From assembly GCA_009691445.1 (NCBI GenBank), contig SICL01000023.1:1-36196 (forward strand): DNA of 36,196 bases, written 5' to 3'. The number at the start of each line of letters is the position of its first letter. The first letter of the stretch is position 1. This document shows positions 1 through 8,019 of the stretch, piece after piece. The stretch is from Candidatus Taenariivivens baikalensis. GTDB taxonomy: Bacteria > Omnitrophota > Omnitrophia > Omnitrophales > Aquincolibacteriaceae. Both the position numbers and the translations under genes were made by a program. The notes below the pieces were generated by a model. That model saw only the letters and a program-made list of their open reading frames with translations, did not search any database and was not told the origin of the DNA.

Positions 1-32
1 GGTTGAAGGGTGGCCCCTCTAGTGATAAATTC

Positions 33-2018
33 TCAACCAATATTCAAGACTGCAGTGCCGCGTTGACCTGGCTGATCCGCGATCAACAGGATCGTGGAAA
101 GTGCTGACGGGTTCAAACCCATCGACTTCAAAGATGGCACGGAAATCGATACGTTTTGTTCTTGGGATGTTACGGGAACGGTCAAGGTGACACGCTTCCC
201 GGATCGATCCATGATTTCCAGTTTCAAAGAAGAAACTCCGGTCGCGGAAATGCTGACCACAATATTTTGAGTTCCCTCAGGAATGACCGGAGATTTTGTA
301 AAATTGACTCCGCCGCCCGCGAAACCATTCAGCGGACCTGGGGCATCGGTATTAAAGGTAACTGCCGCGCCTCGTAAAGTTTTCGTCACCGTACTTTCTT
401 CCGGGTTTCCAAGCGACACGGTCGAAAAATCCGAAGCGCTTTGAAAAAGACGAGTCACTGTTACCGCGGGAACAGCAGGAATCACCGGCACCACAATCTG
501 ACGAACCCGGAAATATTGCTGCGGGCTGGTTAACGGCGCGTAGTAATTTTTAACAGATGGCTGAGAAACTTCGTATGTTGTCACCGTTCTCCAGGTTTTT
601 AAATCCGTACTGGATTCCAGGACATAAGTTCCCGCCATTCCAAGCTTCGTCTGAACTTGAATCTCAGGCTTCGCCGGAGGTGCTCCGATCGGCGCCAAAA
701 CCGGAATGACATACACAGCGGTTTCAATCACCGATTCTTCTTTCACGACTTTCAGCGCACTTAAATCAACCGTCGTCCATTTTGTCGTCTTATCAAACTC
801 ATTAGTTCCATTCGATATTTGGATCCTAGCTTGCGAGCCTTCAAAAACAATCTTCTTGATTTCCCCGCTCAGACTGATGCTTTGTCCATTTAAATTCTTA
901 ACCATGACTGAATAAACCGGAGGCACATTATCATAATAATTTTCATCCGATTTGATTCCATAAATCACGGATTTTCCGTCGAGTGAAATATCATAAGTAT
1001 CGCCCAACGCTTTCACGGTGTCGGGACGAATCACTCCCTGGTCTACGACCGTAACTTTGTTCGTGGCTAAATCCAGAACTTCCAAAGTCCATCCTTGCAT
1101 GTATCGATCAAATTCAGAGGTCTGAATGGTTTTGCGGAATGCAAAATTCGCATTCGAAGTCGCGCGCGTCCAGCCTTGAGGGACCGCTAAAGAAGTGGGA
1201 ATAACGGGCGCATACTTCAGCCCGCGAGTATGAATTTCTAAAGATCCGTTGGCCACGCCCTCCTCAAAAAAAACAATGGACTGAATGTGGTTCCAATCAA
1301 TCTCGTTGTTACTGAAAATTTGCTGTAAAAAATTTTCGGGGATAGTCACCCATTTGCCTTGAGTACTTAAACCTGCGGACAAAGCCGTGACACTTTTTCC
1401 TGCAGAATCCGAAATGCGTACTTTGATCTTTTCCACATTCTCGGTTCTGATTTCAACTTTAAGTGGTGTAATATCGCTCAATTTAACGGGGTTATTTCCA
1501 AAATTAATTTCTATTCCGACAAAATCAGTGGGTTGATTGTTGCTGAATGCTACGGAAACATGTTCAGAGTCGGTTTGCGTCAATACCGCCGTGCCACTGG
1601 CTTGGACATTCCGAAGCAAGCGTGCTTCAGGATTGCCGGGAAGAAGCGTAGCCGAAGTGGCAGGAGGCTGCACTGTCGTAGGAGCTTGCGCTACAGGCGT
1701 TTCGGATTTTTTAACAACCGTATTTGCTTTGGAACTCGAAGCAGTGTCAGCTGGAGAAGTCTTCTGAATCGAGGAATCACTGGGCGGCCAAGCGAGATTT
1801 TTGTTCGGCGCTTGGGTCCTCGTATCCGTCGCAATTCCTGTGCTGGTCTCTGTGGCAACGGAAGTTTCAACAGGAGTGCTATAAGCATTCGCTGAAACGG
1901 GTGACAATGCCGGAACTCCCTGGGCCAAGGCTAAAGGAGCGGGCATGATTTGAATCACGGAAAATAAAACAGCGGTAAAGCCACTAATATATTTTTTAGA
2001 TACTTTCATGGTTTTCAT
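33..2018 (-). CDS. Large secreted protein with two related beta-rich domains
   Basis: A 661-residue protein of unknown function. The N-terminus has a lysine-rich stretch, a hydrophobic segment (about residues 11-31) and an ALA-Q-like cleavage site, so it is probably exported by Sec. Residues about 40-125 are a Thr/Ser/Pro/Ala-rich linker. Residues about 135-272 and 521-661 look like two copies of the same beta-sandwich-type domain: each has an alternating V-x-I strand, then a KI/LKL-x-I-x-D-x-x-GK-x-V hairpin, and ends in a hydrophobic strand. The middle has an ESSTDL-x-x-W...YFRVR motif, common in secreted proteins of the PVC bacteria. Domain resemblance to carbohydrate-binding jelly rolls is an inference. 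The start is chosen for the AAGGGG ribosome-binding site 8-9 nt upstream; the in-frame ATG three codons later is a weaker choice. It has its own candidate promoter (2069-2097). No enzyme motif was seen. Confidence 0.8.
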   Translation of the reverse strand: MKTMKVSKKYISGFTAVLFSVIQIMPAPLALAQGVPALSPVSANAYSTPVETSVATETSTGIATDTRTQAPNKNLAWPPSDSSIQKTSPADTASSSKANTVVKKSETPVAQAPTTVQPPATSATLLPGNPEARLLRNVQASGTAVLTQTDSEHVSVAFSNNQPTDFVGIEINFGNNPVKLSDITPLKVEIRTENVEKIKVRISDSAGKSVTALSAGLSTQGKWVTIPENFLQQIFSNNEIDWNHIQSIVFFEEGVANGSLEIHTRGLKYAPVIPTSLAVPQGWTRATSNANFAFRKTIQTSEFDRYMQGWTLEVLDLATNKVTVVDQGVIRPDTVKALGDTYDISLDGKSVIYGIKSDENYYDNVPPVYSVMVKNLNGQSISLSGEIKKIVFEGSQARIQISNGTNEFDKTTKWTTVDLSALKVVKEESVIETAVYVIPVLAPIGAPPAKPEIQVQTKLGMAGTYVLESSTDLKTWRTVTTYEVSQPSVKNYYAPLTSPQQYFRVRQIVVPVIPAVPAVTVTRLFQSASDFSTVSLGNPEESTVTKTLRGAAVTFNTDAPGPLNGFAGGGVNFTKSPVIPEGTQNIVVSISATGVSSLKLEIMDRSGKRVTLTVPVTSQEQNVSISVPSLKSMGLNPSALSTILLIADQPGQRGTAVLNIG

Positions 2019-2068
2019 TGGGATCCCCTTTTAAATTGATTTTTAAACCACTTAATAAGATGCGGGAA

Positions 2069-2097
2069 ATGATCGCATGCAAAGGCAAACAGGTCAA
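2069..2097 (-). promoter_or_regulatory. Candidate sigma-70 promoter for the secreted-protein gene
   Basis: On the minus strand there is a TTGACC -35 box (2092-2097), a 17-nt spacer and a GATCAT -10 box (2069-2074) preceded by TGC, an extended -10. It lies about 50 nt upstream of the ATG at 2018 and downstream of the valS stop. Confidence 0.45.
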
Positions 2098-2103
2098 TGA
2101 TAA

Positions 2104-2123
2104 ATATTAAAATAATTTAATAT
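2104..2123. promoter_or_regulatory. AT-rich perfect dyad upstream of promoter
   Basis: Eight-base arms ATATTAAA/TTTAATAT are separated by 4 nt. The dyad sits just upstream of the -35 box of the secreted-protein gene and could be an operator or an UP-like element. It contains only A and T, so chance occurrence is a real alternative. Confidence 0.3.
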
Positions 2124-2148
2124 GTTTTAATGTGCTATAGACTGATAG

Positions 2149-5007
2149 CTATTGAAACAGGGAGAGATGTTCGTGGTAGGCTTTCAGGAGTTTTTGAGCG
2201 TCGGAAAGTTTTAGCTTTTCCTGATCAATGATTTCTGACGGGGCATTTTTGACAAAGTTTTCGTTGGAGAGTTTTGAGGTAATGCCTTTGATCCAACCTT
2301 CGACTTCAGCGATTTTCTTTTGGCTGCGTTTGCGTTCTTCTTCGGGATTCACAAGCCCTTCAATTTTGATAAAGACTTCAAAATCAGCAAAGGCATTTCC
2401 AAGATACGCCTTCGATTTCTGAAAATTAGATTCGATCGTAAGGGAATCCAGACGACCGAGAACTTTGATTTGAGGAATGAAGGCTTCAAAAACCTTTTTT
2501 ACTTCCTGATTCGCTGTCGCGACAACAGCCTGGACAGTTTGCGAAGGCGGAAGATTCACACGCGTGCGCAGATCCCGGATTCCACTCACGGCATTCTGCA
2601 GCCACTCAATGGATTTTTCAGCTTGAGCGTCACGGGGAAAATCAGAAGATTTGGGCCACGGAGCCAGCATAATCGTCTCTGAAGACTGATCGCTGTTAGC
2701 TGACAGCTCTTTTAATTTCTGCCAAATCTCTTCGGTAATAAAAGGAATGAAAGGGTGAAGCAGGCGCATGATGGTTTCCAGAACAAAAAGAAGTATCTGC
2801 TGGGTTTCTGATTTCTCTGCCGCGCTCCCCTTTTCCAAAACAGGTTTAGAGAGTTCGATGAACCAATCACAATAATCGTTCCATACAAAATGATAAAGTT
2901 CGCTCGCCGCCTGGGCTAAACTGAATTCATTCAAATACTTGTCTACCGTTTCTGTAACCTTGCTCAGACGCGAAAGAATCCAACGGTTGGGAAGGAAGTC
3001 CACAGTCAATAGTCCATGATCCACAGTTTCTGTATCCTGATTTCTTTCTGTGGACTGTCGACTGTCGACTGTTGACGATCCAAGGTTCATGAGCACAAAC
3101 CGCGAGGCATTCCACAGTTTGTTCACAAAATTACGCCCGACTTCAAATTTTTCGCGGGAGAGATAAACATCCTGGGCCGAGAGCATGATCATACTGAAGC
3201 GGAGCGCATCCGCACCCATTTCATCAATCACTTCAATCGGATCAATCGAGTTTCCCAGGGACTTAGACATCTTGAGCCCGCCCTCAGCTCGAACGGTTCC
3301 GTGAATATAAATCTTACTGAACGGAACCTCTCCCATAAATTCCACGCCCGCCATAATCATGCGCGCAACCCAGAAGAATATAATTTCCGGAGCGGTGATT
3401 AAATCCGACGTGGGATAAAAATGCTTGAGATCATCTGTCTTATTGGGCCATCCTAATGTTGAAAAAGGCCAAAGCCAGGACGAGAACCAGGTGTCGAGGA
3501 CGTCGGGGTCTTGTTGGAGATCTGTGCCGCCGCAGGTCGGACATTTTATGGGAGTCTCTCGGGCAACAATAATACCGAGGGAAGAGGGAAGAGAGAAGAG
3601 GGAAGCATCTTTTTTTTCTCTTCCTTCTTCCTTCTTCCCTCTTCCTTCTTGGCATTTCTGACAGTACCACACCGGCACCTGATGCCCCCACCAAATCTGA
3701 CGCGAAATGCACCAGTCGCGGATTCCCTCAAGCCAGTTCGTGTAAACTTTCGTCCAGCGGTCAGGATAAAATTTTGTTTTTCCTGCGGCGTGAGCTTTGA
3801 GCGCTTTCTCCGCCAGCGGTTTCATTTTGACAAACCACTGCTTCGATAAATATGGTTCCACAATCGTTGCACAGCGATAACAATGGCCGACCGCGTGTTT
3901 GTGTTTTTTCTTTTCCACGAAAAGTCCGAGCGCTTCTAAATCCACGATGATTTTTTTACGCGCTTCAAAGCGATCCATTCCATTATAGGGACCGCCCTTT
4001 TCATTAATCTTTCCATCAGGGTGCATGACATTGATGCGTTCGAGTTTGTGCCGATTTCCCATTTCAAAGTCATTGGGATCATGAGCGGGTGTGACCTTGA
4101 CCGCTCCGGTTCCGAACTGAGGATCCACGAACTCATCGGCGATCACCGGAATCTCGCGGTTCACTAACGGTAACAGTAACTTTTTTCCGATGAGATATTT
4201 ATAACGTTCGTCGTTGGGATTCACTGCGACCGCTGTGTCACCGAGCATCGTTTCGGGGCGGGTGGTAGCCACAATAATGAATTGGGCCACTGGTGACCCT
4301 TTTGCCTCTGATACAGAAATGGGATATTTAATATAATAAAGCCCGCCTTCGACTTCCTTGTGCTCTGCCTCTTCATCCGAAAGCGCGGTCTGGCAACGCG
4401 GGCACCAATTAATAATGTAGTCGCCTTGATAAATGAGTCCGCGTTCGTAAAGCGTGACAAAGGCTTCGCGCACGGCTTTGGATAATCCTTCGTCCATGGT
4501 AAAGCGTTCACGCGACCAATCGCAGGAAGCCCCGAGTCTCCGGAGCTGGCGCGTAATCGTGCTGCCGTTTTCCTCTTTCCATTTCCAGACATGTTCCAGA
4601 AATTTTTCGCGTCCGATCTGCTGGCGGGTGATTTTTTCCTTGGCGAGTTTTTTCTCCACGACATTTTGAGTGGCAATGCCCGCGTGGTCCACACCCGGAA
4701 CCCAGAGCGTGTCGCGGCCTTTCATGCGGTTCCAGCGCGTCAGAATATCCTGAATGGAATTATTGAGCGCGTGCCCGACGTGGAGGATTCCGGTGACATT
4801 CGGAGGGGGGATGACGATGACGTAGGGCGAGTCCACGGTCGACGGTCCACGGTCCACGGTTTTCTTCTCTGTGATCTGTGGACCATGGACTGTGGACTTG
4901 TTTTGATCCGACTGAGGACGAAAATATCCGTTCTTTTCCCAAAGCGTGTACCACTTGGTTTCTACTTCTTTGGAATCGTATTTCGAAGAAAGTTCGGTGG
5001 GTGACAT
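2149..5007 (-). CDS. valS: Valyl-tRNA synthetase with three in-frame hairpin-repeat insertions
   Basis: Class I aminoacyl-tRNA synthetase that charges tRNA-Val in the cytoplasm. The HIGH signature is HVGH (about residues 76-79) after PPPNVTG, and KMSKS is at about 579-583. The editing domain lies between them (TTRPETMLGDTAVAVNP), with the DTWFSS motif, an anticodon-binding domain and a C-terminal coiled coil (about 885-950) as in ValRS. At 952 residues it is at the long end for the family because of three low-complexity inserts at about residues 37-59, 454-477 and 644-670. Each is encoded by an imperfect inverted repeat (4831-4897, 3577-3648, 2998-3076). The frame stays open and the surrounding motifs are intact, so the enzyme is probably functional. 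The second insert separates the two CxxC pairs of a putative zinc knuckle (YCQKC ... CPTC). The gene starts 18 nt after the cimA stop and is probably the last gene of the amino-acid operon. Confidence 0.97.
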   Translation of the reverse strand: MSPTELSSKYDSKEVETKWYTLWEKNGYFRPQSDQNKSTVHGPQITEKKTVDRGPSTVDSPYVIVIPPPNVTGILHVGHALNNSIQDILTRWNRMKGRDTLWVPGVDHAGIATQNVVEKKLAKEKITRQQIGREKFLEHVWKWKEENGSTITRQLRRLGASCDWSRERFTMDEGLSKAVREAFVTLYERGLIYQGDYIINWCPRCQTALSDEEAEHKEVEGGLYYIKYPISVSEAKGSPVAQFIIVATTRPETMLGDTAVAVNPNDERYKYLIGKKLLLPLVNREIPVIADEFVDPQFGTGAVKVTPAHDPNDFEMGNRHKLERINVMHPDGKINEKGGPYNGMDRFEARKKIIVDLEALGLFVEKKKHKHAVGHCYRCATIVEPYLSKQWFVKMKPLAEKALKAHAAGKTKFYPDRWTKVYTNWLEGIRDWCISRQIWWGHQVPVWYCQKCQEGRGKKEEGREKKDASLFSLPSSLGIIVARETPIKCPTCGGTDLQQDPDVLDTWFSSWLWPFSTLGWPNKTDDLKHFYPTSDLITAPEIIFFWVARMIMAGVEFMGEVPFSKIYIHGTVRAEGGLKMSKSLGNSIDPIEVIDEMGADALRFSMIMLSAQDVYLSREKFEVGRNFVNKLWNASRFVLMNLGSSTVDSRQSTERNQDTETVDHGLLTVDFLPNRWILSRLSKVTETVDKYLNEFSLAQAASELYHFVWNDYCDWFIELSKPVLEKGSAAEKSETQQILLFVLETIMRLLHPFIPFITEEIWQKLKELSANSDQSSETIMLAPWPKSSDFPRDAQAEKSIEWLQNAVSGIRDLRTRVNLPPSQTVQAVVATANQEVKKVFEAFIPQIKVLGRLDSLTIESNFQKSKAYLGNAFADFEVFIKIEGLVNPEEERKRSQKKIAEVEGWIKGITSKLSNENFVKNAPSEIIDQEKLKLSDAQKLLKAYHEHLSLFQ
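2998..3076. repeat. In-frame hairpin element valS-III (GTCCAC family)
   Basis: Two arms of about 29 nt (2998-3026 and 3048-3076) form an imperfect inverted repeat around a loop of about 21 nt. The arms are built of iterated GTCCACAGTC/GTCGACTGTG words of about 10 nt. It lies inside valS, length-compatible with the frame, and encodes a Ser/Thr/Val/Asp-rich stretch between FVLMNL and LPNRWILSRL, which are close together in ordinary ValRS. Confidence 0.8.
3577..3648. repeat. In-frame hairpin element valS-II (GGGAAGA family)
   Basis: A purine arm (3577-3605, iterated GGGAAGA-type heptamers) pairs with a pyrimidine arm (3620-3648) across a T-rich loop. It lies in frame in valS and encodes a Gly/Lys/Glu/Arg-rich then Ser/Leu/Pro-rich segment between two CxxC pairs. 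The near-perfect purine/pyrimidine strand asymmetry could also favour H-DNA. Confidence 0.8.
4831..4897. repeat. In-frame hairpin element valS-I (GTCCAC family)
   Basis: Arms at 4831-4859 and 4869-4897 (29 nt each) are built of GTCCACGGTC-type words around a loop of about 9 nt. This is the same word family as the element at 2998-3076. It encodes about 23 residues of valS between the N-terminal NGYFRP motif and the PYVIVIPPPNVTG motif. Confidence 0.8.
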
Positions 5008-5025
5008 AGGACAAGCTTTAACGCG

Positions 5026-6582
5026 CTAACCCTTTAGGAGTTTATATTCAATCGCTTCAACGAGGGCTTTCCAGCTGGCTTCGATGATGTTTTCATTCAC
5101 ACCGACCGTGGTCCAGGATTTGTCTTTGTCCTGAAATTCGATGAACACGCGGACTTTTGCGGCCGTGCCTGCTTCGGAATTCACCACACGCACTTTGTAA
5201 TCGGTTAAACGGATTGTGTCGACCACGGGATAAACTTTGCGCAAAGCTCCGCGAAGCGCCTGGTCAAGAGCGTTCACAGGCCCGTCGCCTTTTTCTTCGC
5301 AGAAATATTCCTGGCCTTTGGCCGTAATCACGGCTTCCGCGGTGGAAAGAGAATTATTATCGCCGATATTTTCCGCCCGTACCGACGCCTTTTTCACGGT
5401 AAACATGGGTTTATAGCGGCCCAGAATTTTTTGAACGAGAAGTTCAAAGCTCGCTTCGGCGGCTTCAAATTGATAGCCTTCCTGTTCCAGTTTCTGGATT
5501 TCTGCCAGGATTTTCCGCGACTCCGGAGATTCTTTCTCAAGATTGAACTGGAGTTCTTTGGCTTTCAGCAGGATGTTTGTTTTCCCCCCGAGCTCCGAAA
5601 CTAAAAAGCGGCGGTGATTTCCGATTACACGAGGATCCATATGCTCATAGGTCTTCGCATTTTTCATCATCGCGTTGATATGAACTCCGCCCTTGTGCGC
5701 AAAGGAAGACTTGCCGGTAAACGGCTGATTATTATGAAGGGGCATATTGCAGACCTCGGCCACAAAATGAGAAAGCTGGGTCAGCTCCTTCATTTGTTTC
5801 GGAGAAAAAGAGAGCCTGCCCATTTTGTATTGAAGCACGGGAATGACACTGATAAGGTTTGCGTTGCCGCAACGTTCGCCGATCCCATTGATCGTTCCCT
5901 GGACAAGCACGGCGCCTTCTCCGACGGCCTGCACGGAGTTTGCGGCGGCGTGCTCGCTGTCATTGTGGCAGTGAATCCCAAGCGGCGTTTTGACTGAACG
6001 CCTCACCCGCAAAATGGCATGTCTGATTTCATGAGGTAGCGTTCCCCCGTTCGTATCACAAAGCGAAAGATTGGACGCTCCGGCCTTGGCCGCAGCCTGA
6101 AGCGATTGGAGGGCGTAATCAGGATTGGCTTTAAAACCGTCAAAAAAATGTTCTGCGTCATAAATGACTTCGCGGCCCTTGGATTTAAGATACGACACCG
6201 TATCCGAAATCATTTGAAGGTTTTCTTTGAGGGAGACACGAAACACTTCGGTTACATGAAAATCCCAGGATTTCCCGAAAACCGTGACCACTTTGGTTCC
6301 GGCTTCCAGAAGGTCTTTGATGTTCTGATCATCCTTGACGGAAATATGAGCCCGGCGAGTGGCCCCGAAGGCCACAAACCTGGATTTCCTGAGACGGATT
6401 TTTTTCATCTCCTTAAAAAAAGCCATGTCCTTGGGATTCGAAGGCCAGCCTCCTTCGATATAATGCATGCCGAACTGGTCCAGGCGTTTGGCAACCTGGA
6501 TCTTGTCCTGCAAAGACAAACTCATGCCCTCGGCCTGGCAGCCGTCGCGGAGGGTGGTGTCGTAATAGAGAATTTTTTTCAT
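5026..6582 (-). CDS. cimA: (R)-citramalate synthase
   Basis: Condenses pyruvate and acetyl-CoA to citramalate, the threonine-independent entry into isoleucine synthesis. It has the HMGL-like TIM barrel with the DTTLRDG signature at residues about 9-15, the metal-binding HCHND motif (about 200) and NGIGERCGNANL. A C-terminal LeuA-type regulatory domain (about 390-518) is present. Length 518 and the GCQAEGMSLS and IEGGWPSNPKD signatures match the TIGR00977 citramalate synthase group rather than 2-isopropylmalate synthase. It follows lysC; the 78-nt gap is filled by a hairpin element, and no clear Shine-Dalgarno sequence precedes the ATG. Feedback control by isoleucine through the C-terminal domain is expected from the family but cannot be seen here. 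Confidence 0.93.
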   Translation of the reverse strand: MKKILYYDTTLRDGCQAEGMSLSLQDKIQVAKRLDQFGMHYIEGGWPSNPKDMAFFKEMKKIRLRKSRFVAFGATRRAHISVKDDQNIKDLLEAGTKVVTVFGKSWDFHVTEVFRVSLKENLQMISDTVSYLKSKGREVIYDAEHFFDGFKANPDYALQSLQAAAKAGASNLSLCDTNGGTLPHEIRHAILRVRRSVKTPLGIHCHNDSEHAAANSVQAVGEGAVLVQGTINGIGERCGNANLISVIPVLQYKMGRLSFSPKQMKELTQLSHFVAEVCNMPLHNNQPFTGKSSFAHKGGVHINAMMKNAKTYEHMDPRVIGNHRRFLVSELGGKTNILLKAKELQFNLEKESPESRKILAEIQKLEQEGYQFEAAEASFELLVQKILGRYKPMFTVKKASVRAENIGDNNSLSTAEAVITAKGQEYFCEEKGDGPVNALDQALRGALRKVYPVVDTIRLTDYKVRVVNSEAGTAAKVRVFIEFQDKDKSWTTVGVNENIIEASWKALVEAIEYKLLKG

Positions 6583-6585
6583 AAA

Positions 6586-6671
6586 ATCGCCGATTTACGC
6601 GGATCAAAACGCGGATTGACGCGAAATTTTTTTATCGTCTATTTGCGTATTTATCCGCGTTTATTTGCGTT
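6586..6671. repeat. Hairpin element between lysC and cimA (GCGGATAAA family)
   Basis: Arms 6586-6621 and 6636-6671 are 36 nt each and match at about 26 positions as an inverted repeat. They are built of ACGCGGATAAA-type words. The element supplies the last codons and TAA stop of lysC and reaches to within a few bases of the cimA ATG. The same words make up the element at 12942-13025. Confidence 0.75.
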
Positions 6672-7884
6672 GTTTACCCAGTTTGAACTCTTGATGAATC
6701 GCTCGAATGGCTGCCTTGCCTTTGGAGCCTTCCACCACGCAGGAAATTTTGATCTCTGAGGTGGAAATCATATCAATATTAATTTTCTTTTTCGCCAGCG
6801 CGCGAAACATACGGGCCGCAATGCCGGAATGAGCCTTCATCCCGACGCCAACAATGCTGAGCTTCGCAATGTCTTCATCACGAGTAACGCTCTGAGCGCC
6901 CAGCTGTTTGACGATTTTATTCACCACATCCATCGCACGGCGGAGTTCATTTTTAAAAACGGTAAAGGAAATGTCGGTGGTATTGGTTTGCGTTTTATTT
7001 TGAATAATCATATCCACATTCACATTACCCTCGCCCAATTTGGCGAAAAGCTGGGCCGCAACGCCGGGCTTGTCTGCCACGCCAAAGATGGTAATCTTTG
7101 CTTCGTCTTCGGCGAGCGCCACACCGCTCACCACAATATCTTCCATACGGCTGGTTTCTTTTGTAATCAAAGTGCCAGCTCCTTCCTGCTCGGAATGACG
7201 GACATAAATAGGAATATTGAATTTTTTCCCAACTTCCACGGAACGCGAATGCATGACCTTGGCCCCAAGCGCCGCGAGTTCCAGAATTTCATCGTAGCTG
7301 ATCTGATCAATTTTGCGCGCATCCGGAACCACACGCGGATCGGCGGTGTAAATCCCATCCACATCTGTAAAAATTTCGCAGTACTTAGCCTTCAGAGCTT
7401 TGGCAAGTGCAACCGCTGTCAGATCAGAGCCTCCGCGGCCCAGGGTCGTAATTTCTTCGGAAATCGTTTTTCCCTGAAACCCGGCTACGATCACAATATT
7501 GCCTTCGCGAAGAGACTTCTGAATCCGCTCCGCGTTAATATCGAGGATCCTCGCCTTGGTGTGATATTTATCCGTGATAATTCCCACCTGCGGACCCGTA
7601 AATGACATCGCCTTTTCGCCCAGCGCCTGAATGGCCATCGCAAGCAGCGCCATCGAAACCTGCTCACCCGTAGAAAGCAGCATATCCATTTCGCGGTCGC
7701 TAGGTTTTTTATTAATTTTCTCGGAGAGAGAGATCAGATCATCCGTCATATCTCCCATCGCGGAAACCACGACCACGAGTTTGTTTCCCTGACGTTTGGC
7801 CTTGACCACACGGGACGCCACACGCTGAATGCGTTCGACATTTCCGACGGAGCTTCCTCCGTATTTTTGAACAATTAATGACAT
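6661..7884 (-). CDS. lysC: Aspartokinase
   Basis: Phosphorylates aspartate, the first step to lysine, threonine and methionine. The amino-acid kinase domain starts with VQKYGGSSVGN (residues about 5-15), continues with TLGRGGSDLTAVALA (nucleotide/aspartate site, about 165) and FTDVDGIYTADPR. Two ACT domains at about 265-407 suggest allosteric control by end products. Length 407 is typical of monofunctional enzymes. The start at 7884 (MSLIVQKYGG) is preferred: an upstream in-frame start at 7917 would add 11 residues encoded by the adjacent hairpin repeat. GAGAG lies upstream of the chosen ATG. Its stop codon lies in the element at 6586-6671. It is part of the hom-thrC-apgM-like-lysC-cimA-valS run. 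Confidence 0.95.
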   Translation of the reverse strand: MSLIVQKYGGSSVGNVERIQRVASRVVKAKRQGNKLVVVVSAMGDMTDDLISLSEKINKKPSDREMDMLLSTGEQVSMALLAMAIQALGEKAMSFTGPQVGIITDKYHTKARILDINAERIQKSLREGNIVIVAGFQGKTISEEITTLGRGGSDLTAVALAKALKAKYCEIFTDVDGIYTADPRVVPDARKIDQISYDEILELAALGAKVMHSRSVEVGKKFNIPIYVRHSEQEGAGTLITKETSRMEDIVVSGVALAEDEAKITIFGVADKPGVAAQLFAKLGEGNVNVDMIIQNKTQTNTTDISFTVFKNELRRAMDVVNKIVKQLGAQSVTRDEDIAKLSIVGVGMKAHSGIAARMFRALAKKKINIDMISTSEIKISCVVEGSKGKAAIRAIHQEFKLGKQRK

Positions 7885-7899
7885 GAGACTCTCAAATAA

Positions 7900-8014
7900 C
7901 CAAGATACAAGAAACAAGTGTCCAAATAATTACCAATTCCAAAAAGGAAATTTCCAAACATTTTTGTTTCTTGGGCAATTGGTTATTATTTGGTAATTGT
8001 ATCTTGTTTCTTGG
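7900..8014. repeat. Hairpin element between apgM-like gene and lysC (CAAGAAACAAG family)
   Basis: Left arm from 7900 and right arm ending at 8014 share CCAAG-A-ACAAG-A-ACAA, then CCAAATAATNACCAATT words in inverted order. It fills the gap between the apgM-like stop and the lysC start almost exactly. Read through, it creates a spurious N-terminal extension of LysC. Confidence 0.75.
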
Positions 8015-8019
8015 TGATT

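Noticed and set aside
3425..3849. Open frames opposite valS around the purine-rich repeat
   Set aside because: These are shadows of valS caused by the repeat's biased composition; no ribosome-binding site or family resemblance.
2998..4897. valS as a pseudogene or intein-containing gene
   Set aside because: The frame is open throughout, HIGH and KMSKS motifs are intact, and the inserts (about 23-27 residues) are far too short and low in complexity for inteins.
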